A stretch of DNA of 64,000 nt from Solirubrobacterales bacterium. Lineage in GTDB: Bacteria > Actinomycetota > Thermoleophilia > Solirubrobacterales > 70-9. The notes beneath the pieces are model-generated. The model searched no databases and was not told the origin of the DNA. It worked only from the letters and a program-made list of their open reading frames with translations. A program made the translations under genes and the position numbers. Shown piece by piece: positions 8,561 to 18,013 of the stretch; positions within the stretch are counted from its first letter, which is position 1; the number at the start of each line of letters is the position of its first letter. The stretch spans positions 24,854 through 88,853 of the forward strand of contig SHVA01000006.1 of the NCBI GenBank assembly GCA_009691195.1. The letters are read 5' to 3'.

Positions 8561-9652
8561 ATGACCGTGGTCGCAAAGCTCGGCTCCTCGATCGTCGCCG
8601 ACGACGACGGCGCCCTGCGCGCCGATGTGCTCGACGCCGTCTGCGAGCAGGTGGCGGGCCTTCACGCGGGGGGCGAGGAGGTCGTCCTCGTCACCTCGGG
8701 CGCGATCGCGCGCGGCATGCGGCTGCTGGAGATGGCTAAGCGCCCGACCACCGTCGACGAGCTCCAGGCCGCCTCCGCCCTGGGCCAGGGCAGCCTCTTC
8801 CGTGCCTATGAGGAGCGCCTGGGCGCGGGCGGCGTGCTGGCGGCGCAGGTGCTGCTGACGGGCTTCGACCTCGCGACCCGGGTTCACTACCTCAACGCGC
8901 GCCAGACCTTGCGCAAGCTGCTCGAGTGGCGCGCGGTCCCGGTCGTCAACGAGAACGACACCACCGCCACCGACGAGATCACCTTCGGCGACAACGACTT
9001 CCTCGCCTCCCAGGTGGCGACCATGCTCGAGGCCCGATTGCTGGTGCTGCTCACCGACACGGCGGGGCTGCATACAGCCGATCCTCGCCGCGACCCCGGC
9101 GCCGAGCTGGTGACCGAGGTCAGCGGGCACGATCAGCTCGCCTCCTACGAGATCGGACAGCGCACGTCGCCGTTCGGCTCGGGCGGGATGGCGAGCAAGG
9201 TCGCCGCGGCCGAGATGGCCGGCGCCGCCGGCATCCCGACCGTGATCTGCGACGGCACCAGCCCGGGGACGCTCCGCGCCGCCGCGGCCGGGGAGGCCGT
9301 CGGCACCCGGATCCAGCCCCACGCTGAGCCGACCTCGTCCTTCAAGCTCTGGCTGCGCTACGCCAAGCCCGCCCGCGGGACGATCCGGGTGGACGGCGGG
9401 GCGGAGCGGGTCCTGCGCGAATCGGGCAGCAGCCTGCTCCCCGTGGGCGTGACCGAGGTCGAGGGCGAGTTCGAGGCCGGTGACGCGATCGAGGTAGCGG
9501 GTGACGGCGGCCTTGTGATCGGGAAGGGCATCGTCAACTACTCGGCCGAGGAGCTGCGCCGGATCAAGGGGATGCGCAGCGACGGGGTGCGCGAACTGCT
9601 TCCGCACGCCTCCGAGGAGGCCGTGCACCGCGACTACCTCGTGCTGACCTAG
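8561..9652 (+). CDS. proB: Glutamate 5-kinase with PUA domain
   Basis: First step of proline synthesis: ATP-dependent phosphorylation of glutamate to gamma-glutamyl phosphate, which ProA then reduces. An amino-acid kinase domain (about 1-260) starts TVVAKLGSSIVADDDG and contains VTSGAIARGM, NENDTTATDEI and the GSGGMASKVAAAEMA segment. A C-terminal PUA domain follows (about 275-355, ARGTIRVDGGAERVL). It is 363 residues, normal for the PUA-containing form. The usual partner proA lies 8.4 kb further on, separated by an accessory block. Confidence 0.95.
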   Translation: MTVVAKLGSSIVADDDGALRADVLDAVCEQVAGLHAGGEEVVLVTSGAIARGMRLLEMAKRPTTVDELQAASALGQGSLFRAYEERLGAGGVLAAQVLLTGFDLATRVHYLNARQTLRKLLEWRAVPVVNENDTTATDEITFGDNDFLASQVATMLEARLLVLLTDTAGLHTADPRRDPGAELVTEVSGHDQLASYEIGQRTSPFGSGGMASKVAAAEMAGAAGIPTVICDGTSPGTLRAAAAGEAVGTRIQPHAEPTSSFKLWLRYAKPARGTIRVDGGAERVLRESGSSLLPVGVTEVEGEFEAGDAIEVAGDGGLVIGKGIVNYSAEELRRIKGMRSDGVRELLPHASEEAVHRDYLVLT

Positions 9653-9687
9653 GCCTCCGTCTCAGCTTGGCCGGATTCGTCTGACAG

Positions 9688-9703
9688 CTGGCATTCCTGC
9701 CAG
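9688..9703 (+). promoter_or_regulatory. Inverted repeat CTGGCA-N4-TGCCAG, candidate operator
   Basis: A perfect 6-bp inverted repeat lies 24 bases upstream of the GlxA-type regulator start and just upstream of its candidate -10. Its core TGGC-N6-GCCA is repeated with identical spacing at 11403-11416, in front of the GMC oxidase. This suggests an operator for the adjacent AraC-type regulator; binding is inferred. Confidence 0.4.
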
Positions 9704-9715
9704 ACGGCGATCGGG

Positions 9716-9721
9716 CATGGT
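9716..9721 (+). promoter_or_regulatory. Weak candidate -10 for the GlxA-type regulator (CATGGT)
   Basis: CATGGT ends six bases before ATG 9728, the spacing seen for leaderless genes here, but it matches only the second and sixth TANNNT positions. Confidence 0.22.
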
Positions 9722-9727
9722 GGCGGC

Positions 9728-10717
9728 ATGCCCCAATCCAGCAAGGACGCTCGCCGGGTCGTGATCGTCGCCTTCCCCGGCATCCAGACGCTCGACGTGA
9801 CCGGGCCGATGGAGGTCTTCTGGCTGGCCGGCCAGATCGCTCGCGAGCCCTACGAGGTCGAGGTCGTCGCCCGCGAGCCGGGCCCGATCGTCACCGGCAG
9901 CGGCCTCCGGATCGAGCCGCATCGCACCCTCCGCGGGACCCGTGGCCCGATCGACACCCTCCTGGTCGCCGGCGGCACCGGCGTCCGCGAAGCGGAGAAC
10001 GACGAGGCGCTGATCCGCTGGCTGCGCTCGGCCGCGAAGCGCTCGCGGCGGGTCACCTCGGTCTGCAGCGGCGCCTTCCTGCTGGCCCGCGCCGGGCTGC
10101 TCGACGGGCGGCGCGCCACCACCCACTGGTCCTCGTGCGAGTTGCTCCAGCGCCGCTACCCCAGCGTCGAGGTGGACAGCGACGCGATCTTCGTCCGCGA
10201 CGGCGACGTCTGGACCTCGGCTGGTGTCACGTCCGGGATGGACCTGGCGCTGGCTCTGGTCGAGGAGGACCTGGGCCGTGCGACAGCGCTCGAGGTGGCG
10301 CGCTGGCTGGTTCTGTTCGTCAAGCGCCCGGGGGGGCAGTCGCAGTTCAGCGTCCAGCTCTCGGCCCAGGCGGCCGAGAGCGAGCCCCTGCGAGACCTCC
10401 AGAGCTGGGTCGGCGACAACCTCGACGCCGACCTCTCGGTCGAGGCCCTTGCCGGGCGGACGGCGATGAGCCCCCGCAACTTCGCCAGGGTCTTCCGCCG
10501 CGAGCTCGGGATCACGCCTGCCGCCTACGTGGAAGCCGTCAGGGTCGAGCGGGCCCAATCCGAGCTCGAGGGCTCCCGCGCCCCGATCGACTCGATCGCC
10601 CGCCGCTGTGGCTTCGGCAGCCCCGAGACGATGAGGCGCGCCTTCCAGCGCCGCCTGGGCGTCGGCCTCGGGGACTACCGGGAACGCTTCAGACCCGCAC
10701 TCGAACGCGTCGCCTAG
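9728..10717 (+). CDS. GlxA-family transcriptional regulator (DJ-1/PfpI sensor plus AraC HTH)
   Basis: This 329-residue protein has an N-terminal DJ-1/PfpI-like domain (about 1-190) with the nucleophile-elbow cysteine in VCSGAFLLARAGLLDGR (Cys near 113), and a C-terminal AraC/XylS double helix-turn-helix (about 225-325, MSPRNFARVFRRELGITPAA and IARRCGFGSPETMRRAF). Family members such as GlxA, CdhR, GbdR and FtrA are usually activators of amine, alcohol or amino-acid catabolism genes; the DJ-1 part is normally a ligand-sensing fold rather than an enzyme. The neighbours (PfpI, GMC oxidase, aldehyde dehydrogenase) are the obvious targets. A palindrome shared with the GMC promoter lies just upstream. 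The inducer cannot be deduced. Confidence 0.88.
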   Translation: MPQSSKDARRVVIVAFPGIQTLDVTGPMEVFWLAGQIAREPYEVEVVAREPGPIVTGSGLRIEPHRTLRGTRGPIDTLLVAGGTGVREAENDEALIRWLRSAAKRSRRVTSVCSGAFLLARAGLLDGRRATTHWSSCELLQRRYPSVEVDSDAIFVRDGDVWTSAGVTSGMDLALALVEEDLGRATALEVARWLVLFVKRPGGQSQFSVQLSAQAAESEPLRDLQSWVGDNLDADLSVEALAGRTAMSPRNFARVFRRELGITPAAYVEAVRVERAQSELEGSRAPIDSIARRCGFGSPETMRRAFQRRLGVGLGDYRERFRPALERVA

Positions 10718-10741
10718 CGCGGCCGAAAGGAGAACCAAAGA

Positions 10742-11395
10742 ATGCAGATCGCCTACCTGCTCTACGACCGCTTCACCGCGCTCGACGCGATCGGCCCGCA
10801 CGACGTCCTCAGCCAGATCCCCGGCGCTGAGCCGGTCTTCGTGGCCGAGGAGGCGGGGCCGATCGAGAACGAGTCCCGGACCATGTCGATCGTCGCCCAG
10901 AAGTCGCTCTCGGAGGTGACCGCACCCCAGATCCTCGTCGTGCCCGGAGGCTTCGGCACCCGCGCCGTGCTGGAGCACGAGCCGCTGCTGCAGTGGATCC
11001 GCGACGTCCACGAGACGAGCGACTACACGACCTCGGTCTGCACCGGCTCGCTACTGCTGGCCGCGGCGGGCCTGCTCGACGGCGCACCCGCGACCACCCA
11101 CTGGCTCGCGAGGGACGAGCTGGCGGAGCTGGGCGCCCGCCCCGTGGAGGAGCGCGTGGTCGAGCACGGCAAGATCCTGATGGCCGCCGGTGTCTCCTCA
11201 GGCATCGACATGGCGCTGAGGCTCGTGCAGAAGATGTACGGGGACGAGGCCGCGCAGGCGGTCCAGCTCGGGATTGAGTACGACCCCGACCCGCCCTTCG
11301 ACGCCGGCTCCCCCGACAAGGCCCCGGCCGCGATCGTGGAGCTCGTGACCGCCGCCTTCGAGGCCCGCGAGGCCGAGGCGACCGCGAAGGCCTGA
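10742..11395 (+). CDS. DJ-1/PfpI family protein, isonitrile hydratase-like
   Basis: A single-domain DJ-1/PfpI protein (217 residues) with the nucleophile in VCTGSLLLAAAGLLDGA (Cys100) followed by ATTHWLARDELAELGA, and a second conserved block AAGVSSGIDMALRLV. The C-terminal GIEYDPDPPFDAGSP is typical of the isocyanide (isonitrile) hydratase-like branch, which hydrates R-NC to N-formamides. That activity is a family-level guess; many members have unknown substrates. It starts 24 bases after the GlxA-type regulator behind an AAAGGAG ribosome site, so it is almost certainly co-transcribed with it. The sensor half of the regulator is its paralogue. Confidence 0.85.
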   Translation: MQIAYLLYDRFTALDAIGPHDVLSQIPGAEPVFVAEEAGPIENESRTMSIVAQKSLSEVTAPQILVVPGGFGTRAVLEHEPLLQWIRDVHETSDYTTSVCTGSLLLAAAGLLDGAPATTHWLARDELAELGARPVEERVVEHGKILMAAGVSSGIDMALRLVQKMYGDEAAQAVQLGIEYDPDPPFDAGSPDKAPAAIVELVTAAFEAREAEATAKA

Positions 11396-11401
11396 CGGGG
11401 G

Positions 11402-11417
11402 TTGGCCGGCTGGCCAA
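11402..11417 (+). promoter_or_regulatory. Inverted repeat TTGGCC-N4-GGCCAA, candidate operator
   Basis: A perfect 6-bp inverted repeat lies seven bases upstream of the TAGAGT hexamer of the GMC oxidase promoter. The core TGGC-N6-GCCA (11403-11416) equals the core of the repeat at 9689-9702. Confidence 0.4.
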
Positions 11418-11423
11418 TCCGGG

Positions 11424-11429
11424 TAGAGT
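11424..11429 (+). promoter_or_regulatory. Candidate -10 of the GMC oxidase-ALDH operon (TAGAGT)
   Basis: TAGAGT lies 21 bases upstream of GTG 11451, so unlike the leaderless cases this promoter would give a short leader carrying GAGG-like ribosome-site sequence. Confidence 0.35.
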
Positions 11430-11450
11430 CCGCGGCGGATTGAGGTTGAG

Positions 11451-13448
11451 GTGAGCGAGCTCAGCGACGCACAGAAGGCGGCGCTTGCGAGCGTCTGCGA
11501 CACGGTCGTGCCGGCGATCGCGCGCGAGGCCGACCCGACCGGCTTCTGGGGACGCTCGGCGTCCGACCTCGGCGTACCCGACGGCGTCGAGCAGCTGATC
11601 ACCGGGCTCGCCCCCGAGATGCAGGCGGGCCTCGGCCGGCTCCTCGACGCCCTCGCCGGGCAGGGGATCAGGCGCAGCCCCTCGCAGCCCTCGCGCGAGC
11701 AGATGCTCCGCAACGTCTCGCTCGCGAGCCCCGAGGCCGCCGCCGGAGTCGGCGCCCTGGTCGCGATGACCCTCTTCCTCCACTACGGCGCGCCCGATCC
11801 TGACACCGGGCGCAACCCCAACTGGGACAAGTTCGGCTTCCCCGGGCCGATCTCTGCGCCCCCCGACGTGCCGAAGGCCCTGACGCTCACCGAGCCCGAG
11901 GGCGACGAGCCCGCGATCGACGCTGACGTCTGCATCGTCGGCTCCGGCGCCGGGGGCGGCGTGATCGCGGCGACGCTCGCCGCGCACGGCATGAAGGTCG
12001 TCGTGCTCGAGGCGGCCGGCTACTTCAACGAATCCGACTTCAACCAGCTCGAGCTGCCCGCCTACCAGCAGATGTTCTGGCGCGGCGGGCCCAACCCGAC
12101 CGCGGAGGGCAGCGTCAGCCTCCAGGCCGGGACCACCCTCGGCGGTGGCACCACGATCAACTGGACCAACTGCCTGCGCACCTGGCCCTGGGTCCGCCGG
12201 CAGTGGGCCGAGCATGGCCTCGAGGACGTCGCCGGCGCCGAGTTCGACGCCCACCTCGACGCGGTGATGGAGCGGATCGGCGCCAACGACGGCTGCAGCG
12301 ACCTCAACGGTCCCCAGCAGCGGATGCTCGAGGGTTGCGAGGCGCTCGGCTGGAGCACCGAGACGATCCTCCGCAACACGGACCCGGGCTCCTACAGCGC
12401 CGACTACGCCGGCTACCTCGGCTTCGGCGACCAGTCGGGCAGCAAGCAGAGCGGCGACCGGACCTGGCTCGCCGACGCCCAGGCCAACGGCGCGGAGCTG
12501 GTCGCCAACTGCCGCGCGCAGCGGATCCTCACCGAGGACGGCCGCGCCTCCGGCGTCGAGGCCAGCTGGGCGCATCCCGACGGCCGCACGGCCACCGTCA
12601 CGGTCACTGCTCCCCAGGTCGTGGTCGCCTGCGGCGCGCTCGAGTCGCCCTCCCTTCTCGCCCGCTCGGGGATCGGCGGCCCGGCCGTCGGCGCCAACCT
12701 GCGGCTCCATCCCTGCTCCGCCGTCGTCGGCTACTACGACTCCGACCAGCAGGCCTGGTGGGGCCCGCCGCAGGCGCTGCTCTGCGACGAGTTCGCCGAC
12801 ACCGGCGAGGGTTACGGCTTCCTGATCGAGACGGCCCAGTACGCGCCGGGCCTGGTCGGCTCCGCGACGCCCTGGACGGGCGGCGAGCAGCACAAGGAGC
12901 TGGTCAGCGAGACCCCCAAGACCGCGACCACGATCGGCCTCATCCGCGATCGCGGCGCCGGACGCGTGGACGTCGACGCCGACGGGGAGTCGGTGCCGAG
13001 CTACGCGGTCACCGACGAGCTCGACCTCGCCAACATGCACCTCGGAATCGAGTCCCAGGTGCGGATGCACATCGCGGCGGGCGCCCGCCAGATCGGCGCG
13101 CTGGCTGCGGGCCTCCCGATCTGGCGAGCCGGAGACGACGTCGACCGCTATCTCGAGCGGCTGCGCCGGATCCCGGTGCGGGCCGGCGGATACAGGCTCT
13201 TCAGCGCCCATCAGATGGGCAGCTGCCGGATGGGCGCCGACGCGGAGACGTCGGTCGCGAATCCCGATGGCGAGCTCCACGACACCCAGGGGGTCTGGAT
13301 CGGCGACGGCAGCGCCTTTCCGACATCCTCGGGCACGAATCCGATGATCACGATCATGGCGCTCGCGCGGCGCACCGCCGGGAGGATCGCCTCCTCCGCC
13401 GGTGCCGGGTCGAGCTCAGGCAAACAGGAGGTAGGAGTTGGCGACTGA
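11451..13448 (+). CDS. GMC-family FAD-dependent alcohol oxidoreductase (long-chain alcohol oxidase-like)
   Basis: A 665-residue flavoprotein predicted to oxidise alcohols to aldehydes. Residues about 1-150 form an alpha-helical extension resembling those in long-chain fatty-alcohol oxidases. The FAD-binding [14 protein letters not shown] motif is near residue 164, followed by the GMC signature region [15 protein letters not shown]. The C-terminal catalytic part has [11 protein letters not shown] (His near 586) and [12 protein letters not shown] (Asn near 630). No signal peptide is seen, so a cytoplasmic location is inferred. It overlaps the aldehyde dehydrogenase by 11 bases; together they would take a primary alcohol to the acid. 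The natural substrate is not evident. Confidence 0.87.
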   Translation: MSELSDAQKAALASVCDTVVPAIAREADPTGFWGRSASDLGVPDGVEQLITGLAPEMQAGLGRLLDALAGQGIRRSPSQPSREQMLRNVSLASPEAAAGVGALVAMTLFLHYGAPDPDTGRNPNWDKFGFPGPISAPPDVPKALTLTEPEGDEPAIDADVCIVGSGAGGGVIAATLAAHGMKVVVLEAAGYFNESDFNQLELPAYQQMFWRGGPNPTAEGSVSLQAGTTLGGGTTINWTNCLRTWPWVRRQWAEHGLEDVAGAEFDAHLDAVMERIGANDGCSDLNGPQQRMLEGCEALGWSTETILRNTDPGSYSADYAGYLGFGDQSGSKQSGDRTWLADAQANGAELVANCRAQRILTEDGRASGVEASWAHPDGRTATVTVTAPQVVVACGALESPSLLARSGIGGPAVGANLRLHPCSAVVGYYDSDQQAWWGPPQALLCDEFADTGEGYGFLIETAQYAPGLVGSATPWTGGEQHKELVSETPKTATTIGLIRDRGAGRVDVDADGESVPSYAVTDELDLANMHLGIESQVRMHIAAGARQIGALAAGLPIWRAGDDVDRYLERLRRIPVRAGGYRLFSAHQMGSCRMGADAETSVANPDGELHDTQGVWIGDGSAFPTSSGTNPMITIMALARRTAGRIASSAGAGSSSGKQEVGVGD

Positions 13449-14904
13449 GACGCAGGCACCACGGGCAGCGGCGCACATCACCGAGCCGATCGTCAGAGAC
13501 CGGATCTACATCGGCGGCGAGTGGGTCGCCTCAGCCGGCGACGCCTCGATCGAGGTGCTCGACTCCACCACCGAGCAGGTGATCGGGACCGTGCCCGAGG
13601 GCACGGCCGCGGACGTCGATCTCGCCGTCACATCGGGCCACGCGGGCTTCGAGGCCTGGTCGCAGGTGCCGATGGGCGAGCGGGCCGAGGCCTGTCGCGC
13701 GATCTCCGCGGGGCTGGCCCAGCGCGCCGAGGAGTTGGCGCTGCTGATCGCCTGCGAGGTCGGGATGCCGATCGGGCAGGCCGCCGCGATCCAGGCCGGG
13801 CTGCCGGCGATGGACTTCGGCGCCGCTCCCGAGGCGCTCGAGGAGATCGCCTGGGAGGAGCAGGTCGGGAACTCGCTGATCGTCCGCGAGCCGGTCGGAG
13901 TGGTCGGCGCGATCACTCCCTGGAACTACCCGCTCCACCAGATCTGCGCCAAGGTCGCGCCGGCGCTCGCCGCCGGCTGCTCGATCGTGGTCAAGCCGAG
14001 CGAGGTGACCCCGCTGAGCGCCTTCGTTCTCGCCGAGATCATCGACGAGATCGGCCTGCCCCCCGGCGCCTTCAATCTGGTCACCGGCTTCGGCCCGGTC
14101 GTGGGCGAGGCGATCGCGGCCCACCCCGACGTCGACATGGTCTCCTTCACTGGCTCCACCCGCGCCGGCCGGCGCGTCAGCGAGGTCGCGGCCGGGACCG
14201 TCAAGCGCGTGGCCTTGGAGCTCGGCGGCAAGTCAGCGAACGTCGTGCTCGACGACGCCGACCTCATCACCGCCGTCTCCTACGGGGTCGGCAACTGCTT
14301 CCTCAACTCGGGCCAGACCTGCAGCGCGCATACGAGGATGCTGGTGCCTCGCGCGAAGCTCGCCGAGGCCGAGGCGATCGCCGCGGCCGCCGCCGAGAAG
14401 TCGACGATCGGGGATCCGCTCGATCCCGCCACCCGGCTCGGGCCACTCGTCTCCGACGCCCACCGCGAGCACGTGCGCGACTACATCCGCAAGGGGGAGG
14501 CGGAGGGCGCGAAGCTGGTCGCCGGCGGCGCCGATGCTCCCGAGGATCTCGAGAGCGGCTACTTCGTCCGGCCCACGGTCTTTTCCGAGGTGAAGCCGGA
14601 CATGGCGATCGCCCAGGAGGAGATCTTCGGGCCGGTGCTCTCGATCATTCCCTACGACGACGAGGACGAGGCCGTGGAGATCGCCAACGGCACGGTCTAC
14701 GGCCTCGACGGCGGCGTCTGGTCATCCGACCCCGAGCACGCCAAGTCCGTGGCGCGGAGGATGCGCACCGGACAGGTCCAGATCAACGGCGCCACCTTCA
14801 ACCCGGTGGCTCCCTTCGGCGGCGTAAAGCAGTCGGGCAACGGCCGCGAGCTCGGCAAGTTCGGGCTCGAGGAGTTCCTCGACGTCAAGTCCATTCAGCT
14901 CTGA
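13438..14904 (+). CDS. NAD(P)-dependent aldehyde dehydrogenase
   Basis: ALDH-superfamily enzyme of 488 residues oxidising an aldehyde to an acid. Cofactor and active-site motifs are [38 protein letters not shown], the catalytic Glu in [10 protein letters not shown] (near 260), the catalytic Cys in [12 protein letters not shown] (near 295), and [11 protein letters not shown]. The start is TTG 13438, inside the end of the GMC oxidase gene, preceded by AGGAGGTAGGAG, a strong ribosome site that decides the start. Inferred to act on the aldehyde made by the GMC oxidase. Substrate specificity within ALDH cannot be read from the sequence alone. Confidence 0.9.
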   Translation: MATETQAPRAAAHITEPIVRDRIYIGGEWVASAGDASIEVLDSTTEQVIGTVPEGTAADVDLAVTSGHAGFEAWSQVPMGERAEACRAISAGLAQRAEELALLIACEVGMPIGQAAAIQAGLPAMDFGAAPEALEEIAWEEQVGNSLIVREPVGVVGAITPWNYPLHQICAKVAPALAAGCSIVVKPSEVTPLSAFVLAEIIDEIGLPPGAFNLVTGFGPVVGEAIAAHPDVDMVSFTGSTRAGRRVSEVAAGTVKRVALELGGKSANVVLDDADLITAVSYGVGNCFLNSGQTCSAHTRMLVPRAKLAEAEAIAAAAAEKSTIGDPLDPATRLGPLVSDAHREHVRDYIRKGEAEGAKLVAGGADAPEDLESGYFVRPTVFSEVKPDMAIAQEEIFGPVLSIIPYDDEDEAVEIANGTVYGLDGGVWSSDPEHAKSVARRMRTGQVQINGATFNPVAPFGGVKQSGNGRELGKFGLEEFLDVKSIQL

Positions 14905-14933
14905 GCCGGTAGGCGGGCACCAAGGAGGGGCGA

Positions 14934-15536
14934 ATGACGGACGTGAAGGCGCGGGTTGCGACCGAGGCGGACCTCGATGCGGTCGTCGACTTGCTCGCGC
15001 TGGCCTTCCACGAGGACCCGACCTGGAGCTGGGCGTTCCACGATCCCGCGACGCGGTTTGACGCCCAGCGCGCGTGGTGGCGCATGCACGTGCGCAGCGC
15101 CATCCCGCACGAATGGGTGTGGCTGACCGAGGATGGAGGCGCGGCGTCGCTCTGGATCCCTCCGGGCAAGCCCGAGCTCAGCGACGAGGACGAAGCGAGG
15201 TCCGAGCCGCTGATGAGGGAGCTGGCCGGGTCGCACGCTGACGAGGTGCTCGTGCTGCTCGACCGCTTCGGGTCCAACCATCCCGTCGGGGAGCCCCACT
15301 ACTACCTGAGCCTGCTGGGAACTCATCCCGACCATCGCGGCAAGGGCATCGGAATGAGCCTGCTCACCGACAACCTCGCCAGGATCGACCGGGAGGGATC
15401 GGCCGCCTACCTCGAGTCAAGCAACCCTGACAACGACGAGCGCTACGAGCGGCTCGGCTTCACCACGGTCGGGGAGTTCTCGGCGCCGGGCGGTGAGCCC
15501 ACCGTGGCCTGCATGTGGCGAAGCGCGCGCGCCTAG
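14934..15536 (+). CDS. GNAT-family N-acetyltransferase
   Basis: A 200-residue protein with the GNAT acetyl-CoA binding core: beta4 YYLSLLGTHPDHRGKGIGMS, where RGKGIG (near 135) is the pyrophosphate-binding loop, followed by the alpha3 helix and a C-terminal YERLGFTTVGEF segment typical of the family. It resembles the actinobacterial RimI-like or toxin-resistance subgroup, but the acceptor substrate is unknown. ATG 14934 follows an AAGGAGG ribosome site. It is 29 bases after the aldehyde dehydrogenase and could share its mRNA. The stop codon shares CTAG with the convergent hydrolase gene. Confidence 0.8.
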   Translation: MTDVKARVATEADLDAVVDLLALAFHEDPTWSWAFHDPATRFDAQRAWWRMHVRSAIPHEWVWLTEDGGAASLWIPPGKPELSDEDEARSEPLMRELAGSHADEVLVLLDRFGSNHPVGEPHYYLSLLGTHPDHRGKGIGMSLLTDNLARIDREGSAAYLESSNPDNDERYERLGFTTVGEFSAPGGEPTVACMWRSARA

Positions 15537-16951
15537 CCGTGGCGGCCCACGAAGGCCCTGATCTTGCGGGCGGCCGGCCCGCGCGGGTAGTAGAGGGCGT
15601 TGACGTGGCCGGCGTTCGGCGGGATGAACTGGCGGGCGTGGGGGAAGGGCTGCGCGGTGTAGCGGCCCTCCGTCGCGGTGGTGACGTCGTCCATCTCGCC
15701 TGAGACGACGAGCACGGGAGCACCCGGGGCCTTCGCGCCCGCTGCCTGGGGCGGCTCGTAGAAGGGCCCCGGCGCCGGCGCGGTGAGGCAATAGCGGTAG
15801 TTGATGAAAATCGAGCGTGCGATCTCCGCCGGCGTGAACGGCGCGAAGCGCTTTGCGGGATAGGCGGCGATCGAGCGCTTCAGCTGGAGCCGGCGCTGGG
15901 GCTCGGACGCGTCCTTCTTCCAGAGCATCGGATAGTCGTTGCAGCTGACGACCATCTCCTCGGCATGGGAGTAGGCCTTGACGGCCCCGTAGCCGCCACC
16001 CCCGCCCTTGGTGAGGCGGTCATAGAGCTTGGAGTCCCCTCTCGACAGCCCGCTGACCGCGTTATTGACCTTCAGGTATCCCTGCGGCGGCGTGTATCCG
16101 GCGCTCCAGATCAGGTCGGCGAGCGGCACGGCGCCGCGCCGGGTCTTGCGCAGCTTGTGAACGGCCCTGCCGAGGCGCGCGCGGGCGTCGCCGTGGCACT
16201 TCGGCGACCGCGCGCAGGAGAGCTTCAGAGAACGCAGGCCGGTCCGCGGCCCGCTCGGGTACCAGGGGCTCTCTCCGCTGGTCGGGTAGGCGGAGTCGAG
16301 AACCAGTGCCTTCAGGGTTTTCCCGTGGCGGTAGGCGTAGGACTGGGCGAGGTAGGTCCCGTAGGAGTCGCCATAAAGGACGATGCGGCCGAGGCCGAGG
16401 GCCCGCCTGACGGCGGCGAGGTCATCCGCCCCCGCGGAGGTCCGGTAGGACTCGAAGCGCGGCCCCAGCTCGGCGGCGCAGCGCGCGAGGATCACCTGGT
16501 CGCTGACCTTGGCGGCCTGGGAGCCGGGGCAGTGCAGCGCCCTCGACATGCCGGTTCCCCGCTGGTCCACGAGCACCAGTGCCCGCCGGTTCAGCAGCTT
16601 CCCGAAGGTCGCGACGTATTCGCTCGCGCTCCCGGTCGAGGAGTACCCGGGCCCGCCCTCTGCCGCGAAGATCGTTCCCAGCGAGGGCCGCGAGCGATCA
16701 GAGCGCGGCCGCATCGCGAACGCGATCGGCGTTGTTCCCAGCCCCGGGTCGGCCCGCTCGAAGGGAACCGTGAGCCTGCCGCAGCGAAATCCGCTCAGGG
16801 CGGTGCCGGGGCAGCCGCCGAGCCGGACCGAGGAGGCGGCGGACGGCTCGTCGTCGCGCAGCGACGATGGGCTCGGTGTCCCGGCGGCCGCGAAGGCGGC
16901 GGTGAAGAGGGCGATCGCGAGGATCAGGGTCGAGGGCAGGAGGCGGCTCAT
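15533..16951 (-). CDS. Secreted alpha/beta hydrolase, tripeptidyl aminopeptidase-like
   Basis: A 472-residue exported hydrolase of the prolyl/tripeptidyl aminopeptidase (Tap/SCO7095) type. It has a signal peptide at about 1-24 (MSRLLPSTLILAIALF then Ala-rich), an oxyanion/HGGPG-like segment AEGGPGYSSTG, the nucleophile elbow LYGDSYGTYLAQ (Ser near 195) and a C-terminal catalytic His in NAGHVN (near 447), with a preceding Asp in GEMDDVT. The longer reading frame adds 18 residues, but ATG 16951 fits the signal peptide and has TACTGT seven bases upstream. It probably cleaves N-terminal peptides or esters outside the cell. Confidence 0.85.
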   Translation of the reverse strand: MSRLLPSTLILAIALFTAAFAAAGTPSPSSLRDDEPSAASSVRLGGCPGTALSGFRCGRLTVPFERADPGLGTTPIAFAMRPRSDRSRPSLGTIFAAEGGPGYSSTGSASEYVATFGKLLNRRALVLVDQRGTGMSRALHCPGSQAAKVSDQVILARCAAELGPRFESYRTSAGADDLAAVRRALGLGRIVLYGDSYGTYLAQSYAYRHGKTLKALVLDSAYPTSGESPWYPSGPRTGLRSLKLSCARSPKCHGDARARLGRAVHKLRKTRRGAVPLADLIWSAGYTPPQGYLKVNNAVSGLSRGDSKLYDRLTKGGGGGYGAVKAYSHAEEMVVSCNDYPMLWKKDASEPQRRLQLKRSIAAYPAKRFAPFTPAEIARSIFINYRYCLTAPAPGPFYEPPQAAGAKAPGAPVLVVSGEMDDVTTATEGRYTAQPFPHARQFIPPNAGHVNALYYPRGPAARKIRAFVGRHG

Positions 16952-16958
16952 GGTGGCG

Positions 16959-16964
16959 ACAGTA
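16959..16964 (-). promoter_or_regulatory. Leaderless -10 element for the secreted hydrolase (TACTGT, minus strand)
   Basis: Read on the minus strand, TACTGT ends seven bases before ATG 16951. This supports that start over the longer frame and matches the window-wide TANNNT spacing. Confidence 0.45.
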
Positions 16965-17005
16965 ACAGCCGCCCGAGGGAGGCCTGGTTGCGGCGAACGA
17001 GCCAT

Positions 17006-18013
17006 TCAGCCGCTCTCCCGGCGTCGCGGGCGAACGGCGAAGCGCTGCTCGTCGAGGCGGCTGACCACGCTGCCGAGGGGAGCGCAGGCGTGGGCCAGGC
17101 GGGTGGCAATCCACTCGGCCTCTTCGCCACGAGCCAACCGCGTGGAGCAGTGCTCCAGCCGCAGGCCGACGAGCTCGACCTCCGGGTCGCCCCCGGGTCG
17201 CCACAGCGCGAGGATGCCGAGGTCGCTGCGGAGCGCAGAGTTGACCGGGGTGTCGTGGAGCGCGTCGCCCAGGTCGTAGAGGATCGGCCTCCCGCGCCGC
17301 CAGCCGACGCCGTGGAAGCTGTGGGCCGAGTGGCCGGCAACGGCGTCAGCGCCGGCCGCGAGCAGGCGCCGGGCGAGCAGGCGCTGCCAGACCGCCGGGC
17401 GGGTGGTCAGGTTCGGCCCCCAGTGAGGGAAGACGAGCACTTGGTCGCAGCGCTCCGCCAGCAGTCGAACCTCGGCCAAGAGCCACGAGGGCCGCTTCCA
17501 GCGCGCCCCGCGCCGTCGCGAGGATTGGATCAGGGCGACGCCCGGCTCGTCCTCTCCGGCCGCGGTCCCGAAGTGGTGGTCGGCGCAGGCCACGATGCCG
17601 ACGGTGGCGCCCCCGGACTCGATCGTCACGCTAGCGCGCGCCCGGGCTCGGTCGGCCCCGGCGCCGACGGGAGCGAATCCGGCGCCCTCGAGATGCCGCA
17701 CGGTGTCGGCAAGGCTCTCCGGGCCGTAGTCAAAAGAGTGGTTGTTGGCGAGCGAGGCGGCGTCGGCGCCGATCGCGCCGAGGGCGCCGAGGGCCGCTGG
17801 CGGCGCGCGAAGGAAATAGCGCTTTGCCCGAACGCGGTCGGTCTCGGCGCCCCCCTCCGATATGCAGCACTCGAGGTTGACGATCGTCAGCTCACAACCG
17901 CGCAGCAGCTCGCGCAGCTCGGGCGCCCAGACGCTCTCGGCGCCCTCGGCGATGAGCTTCTGCCCGACCGCGCGGCCGAGCATCACGTCGCCGAGCAGGG
18001 CGATCGTGGTCAG
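17006..18013 (-). CDS. CapA-family protein (metallophosphatase-like, poly-gamma-glutamate capsule type)
   Basis: The PGA_cap/CapA fold is shown by the N-terminal IALLGDVMLGRA, NLECCIS, the metal-site ANNHSFDYG, FPHWGPN and GHSAHSFHG motifs, in family order. CapA proteins have a calcineurin-like core; Bacillus CapA takes part in poly-gamma-glutamate export, but most actinobacterial members are uncharacterised. No capB or capC is nearby. The conserved core begins at residue 4 or so of this call, and no ATG, GTG or TTG precedes it until GTG 18133, which lies inside proA on the opposite strand. CTG 18013, four bases after GGAGG, is the best start. About 335 residues. Confidence 0.78.
   Translation of the reverse strand: MTTIALLGDVMLGRAVGQKLIAEGAESVWAPELRELLRGCELTIVNLECCISEGGAETDRVRAKRYFLRAPPAALGALGAIGADAASLANNHSFDYGPESLADTVRHLEGAGFAPVGAGADRARARASVTIESGGATVGIVACADHHFGTAAGEDEPGVALIQSSRRRGARWKRPSWLLAEVRLLAERCDQVLVFPHWGPNLTTRPAVWQRLLARRLLAAGADAVAGHSAHSFHGVGWRRGRPILYDLGDALHDTPVNSALRSDLGILALWRPGGDPEVELVGLRLEHCSTRLARGEEAEWIATRLAHACAPLGSVVSRLDEQRFAVRPRRRESG

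Noticed and set aside
10809..13280. An 823-codon minus-strand frame across the PfpI and GMC genes
   Set aside because: The composition is Arg/Ala/Gly/Asp-rich with no domain; the plus strand encodes clear enzymes. It is a GC-rich shadow.
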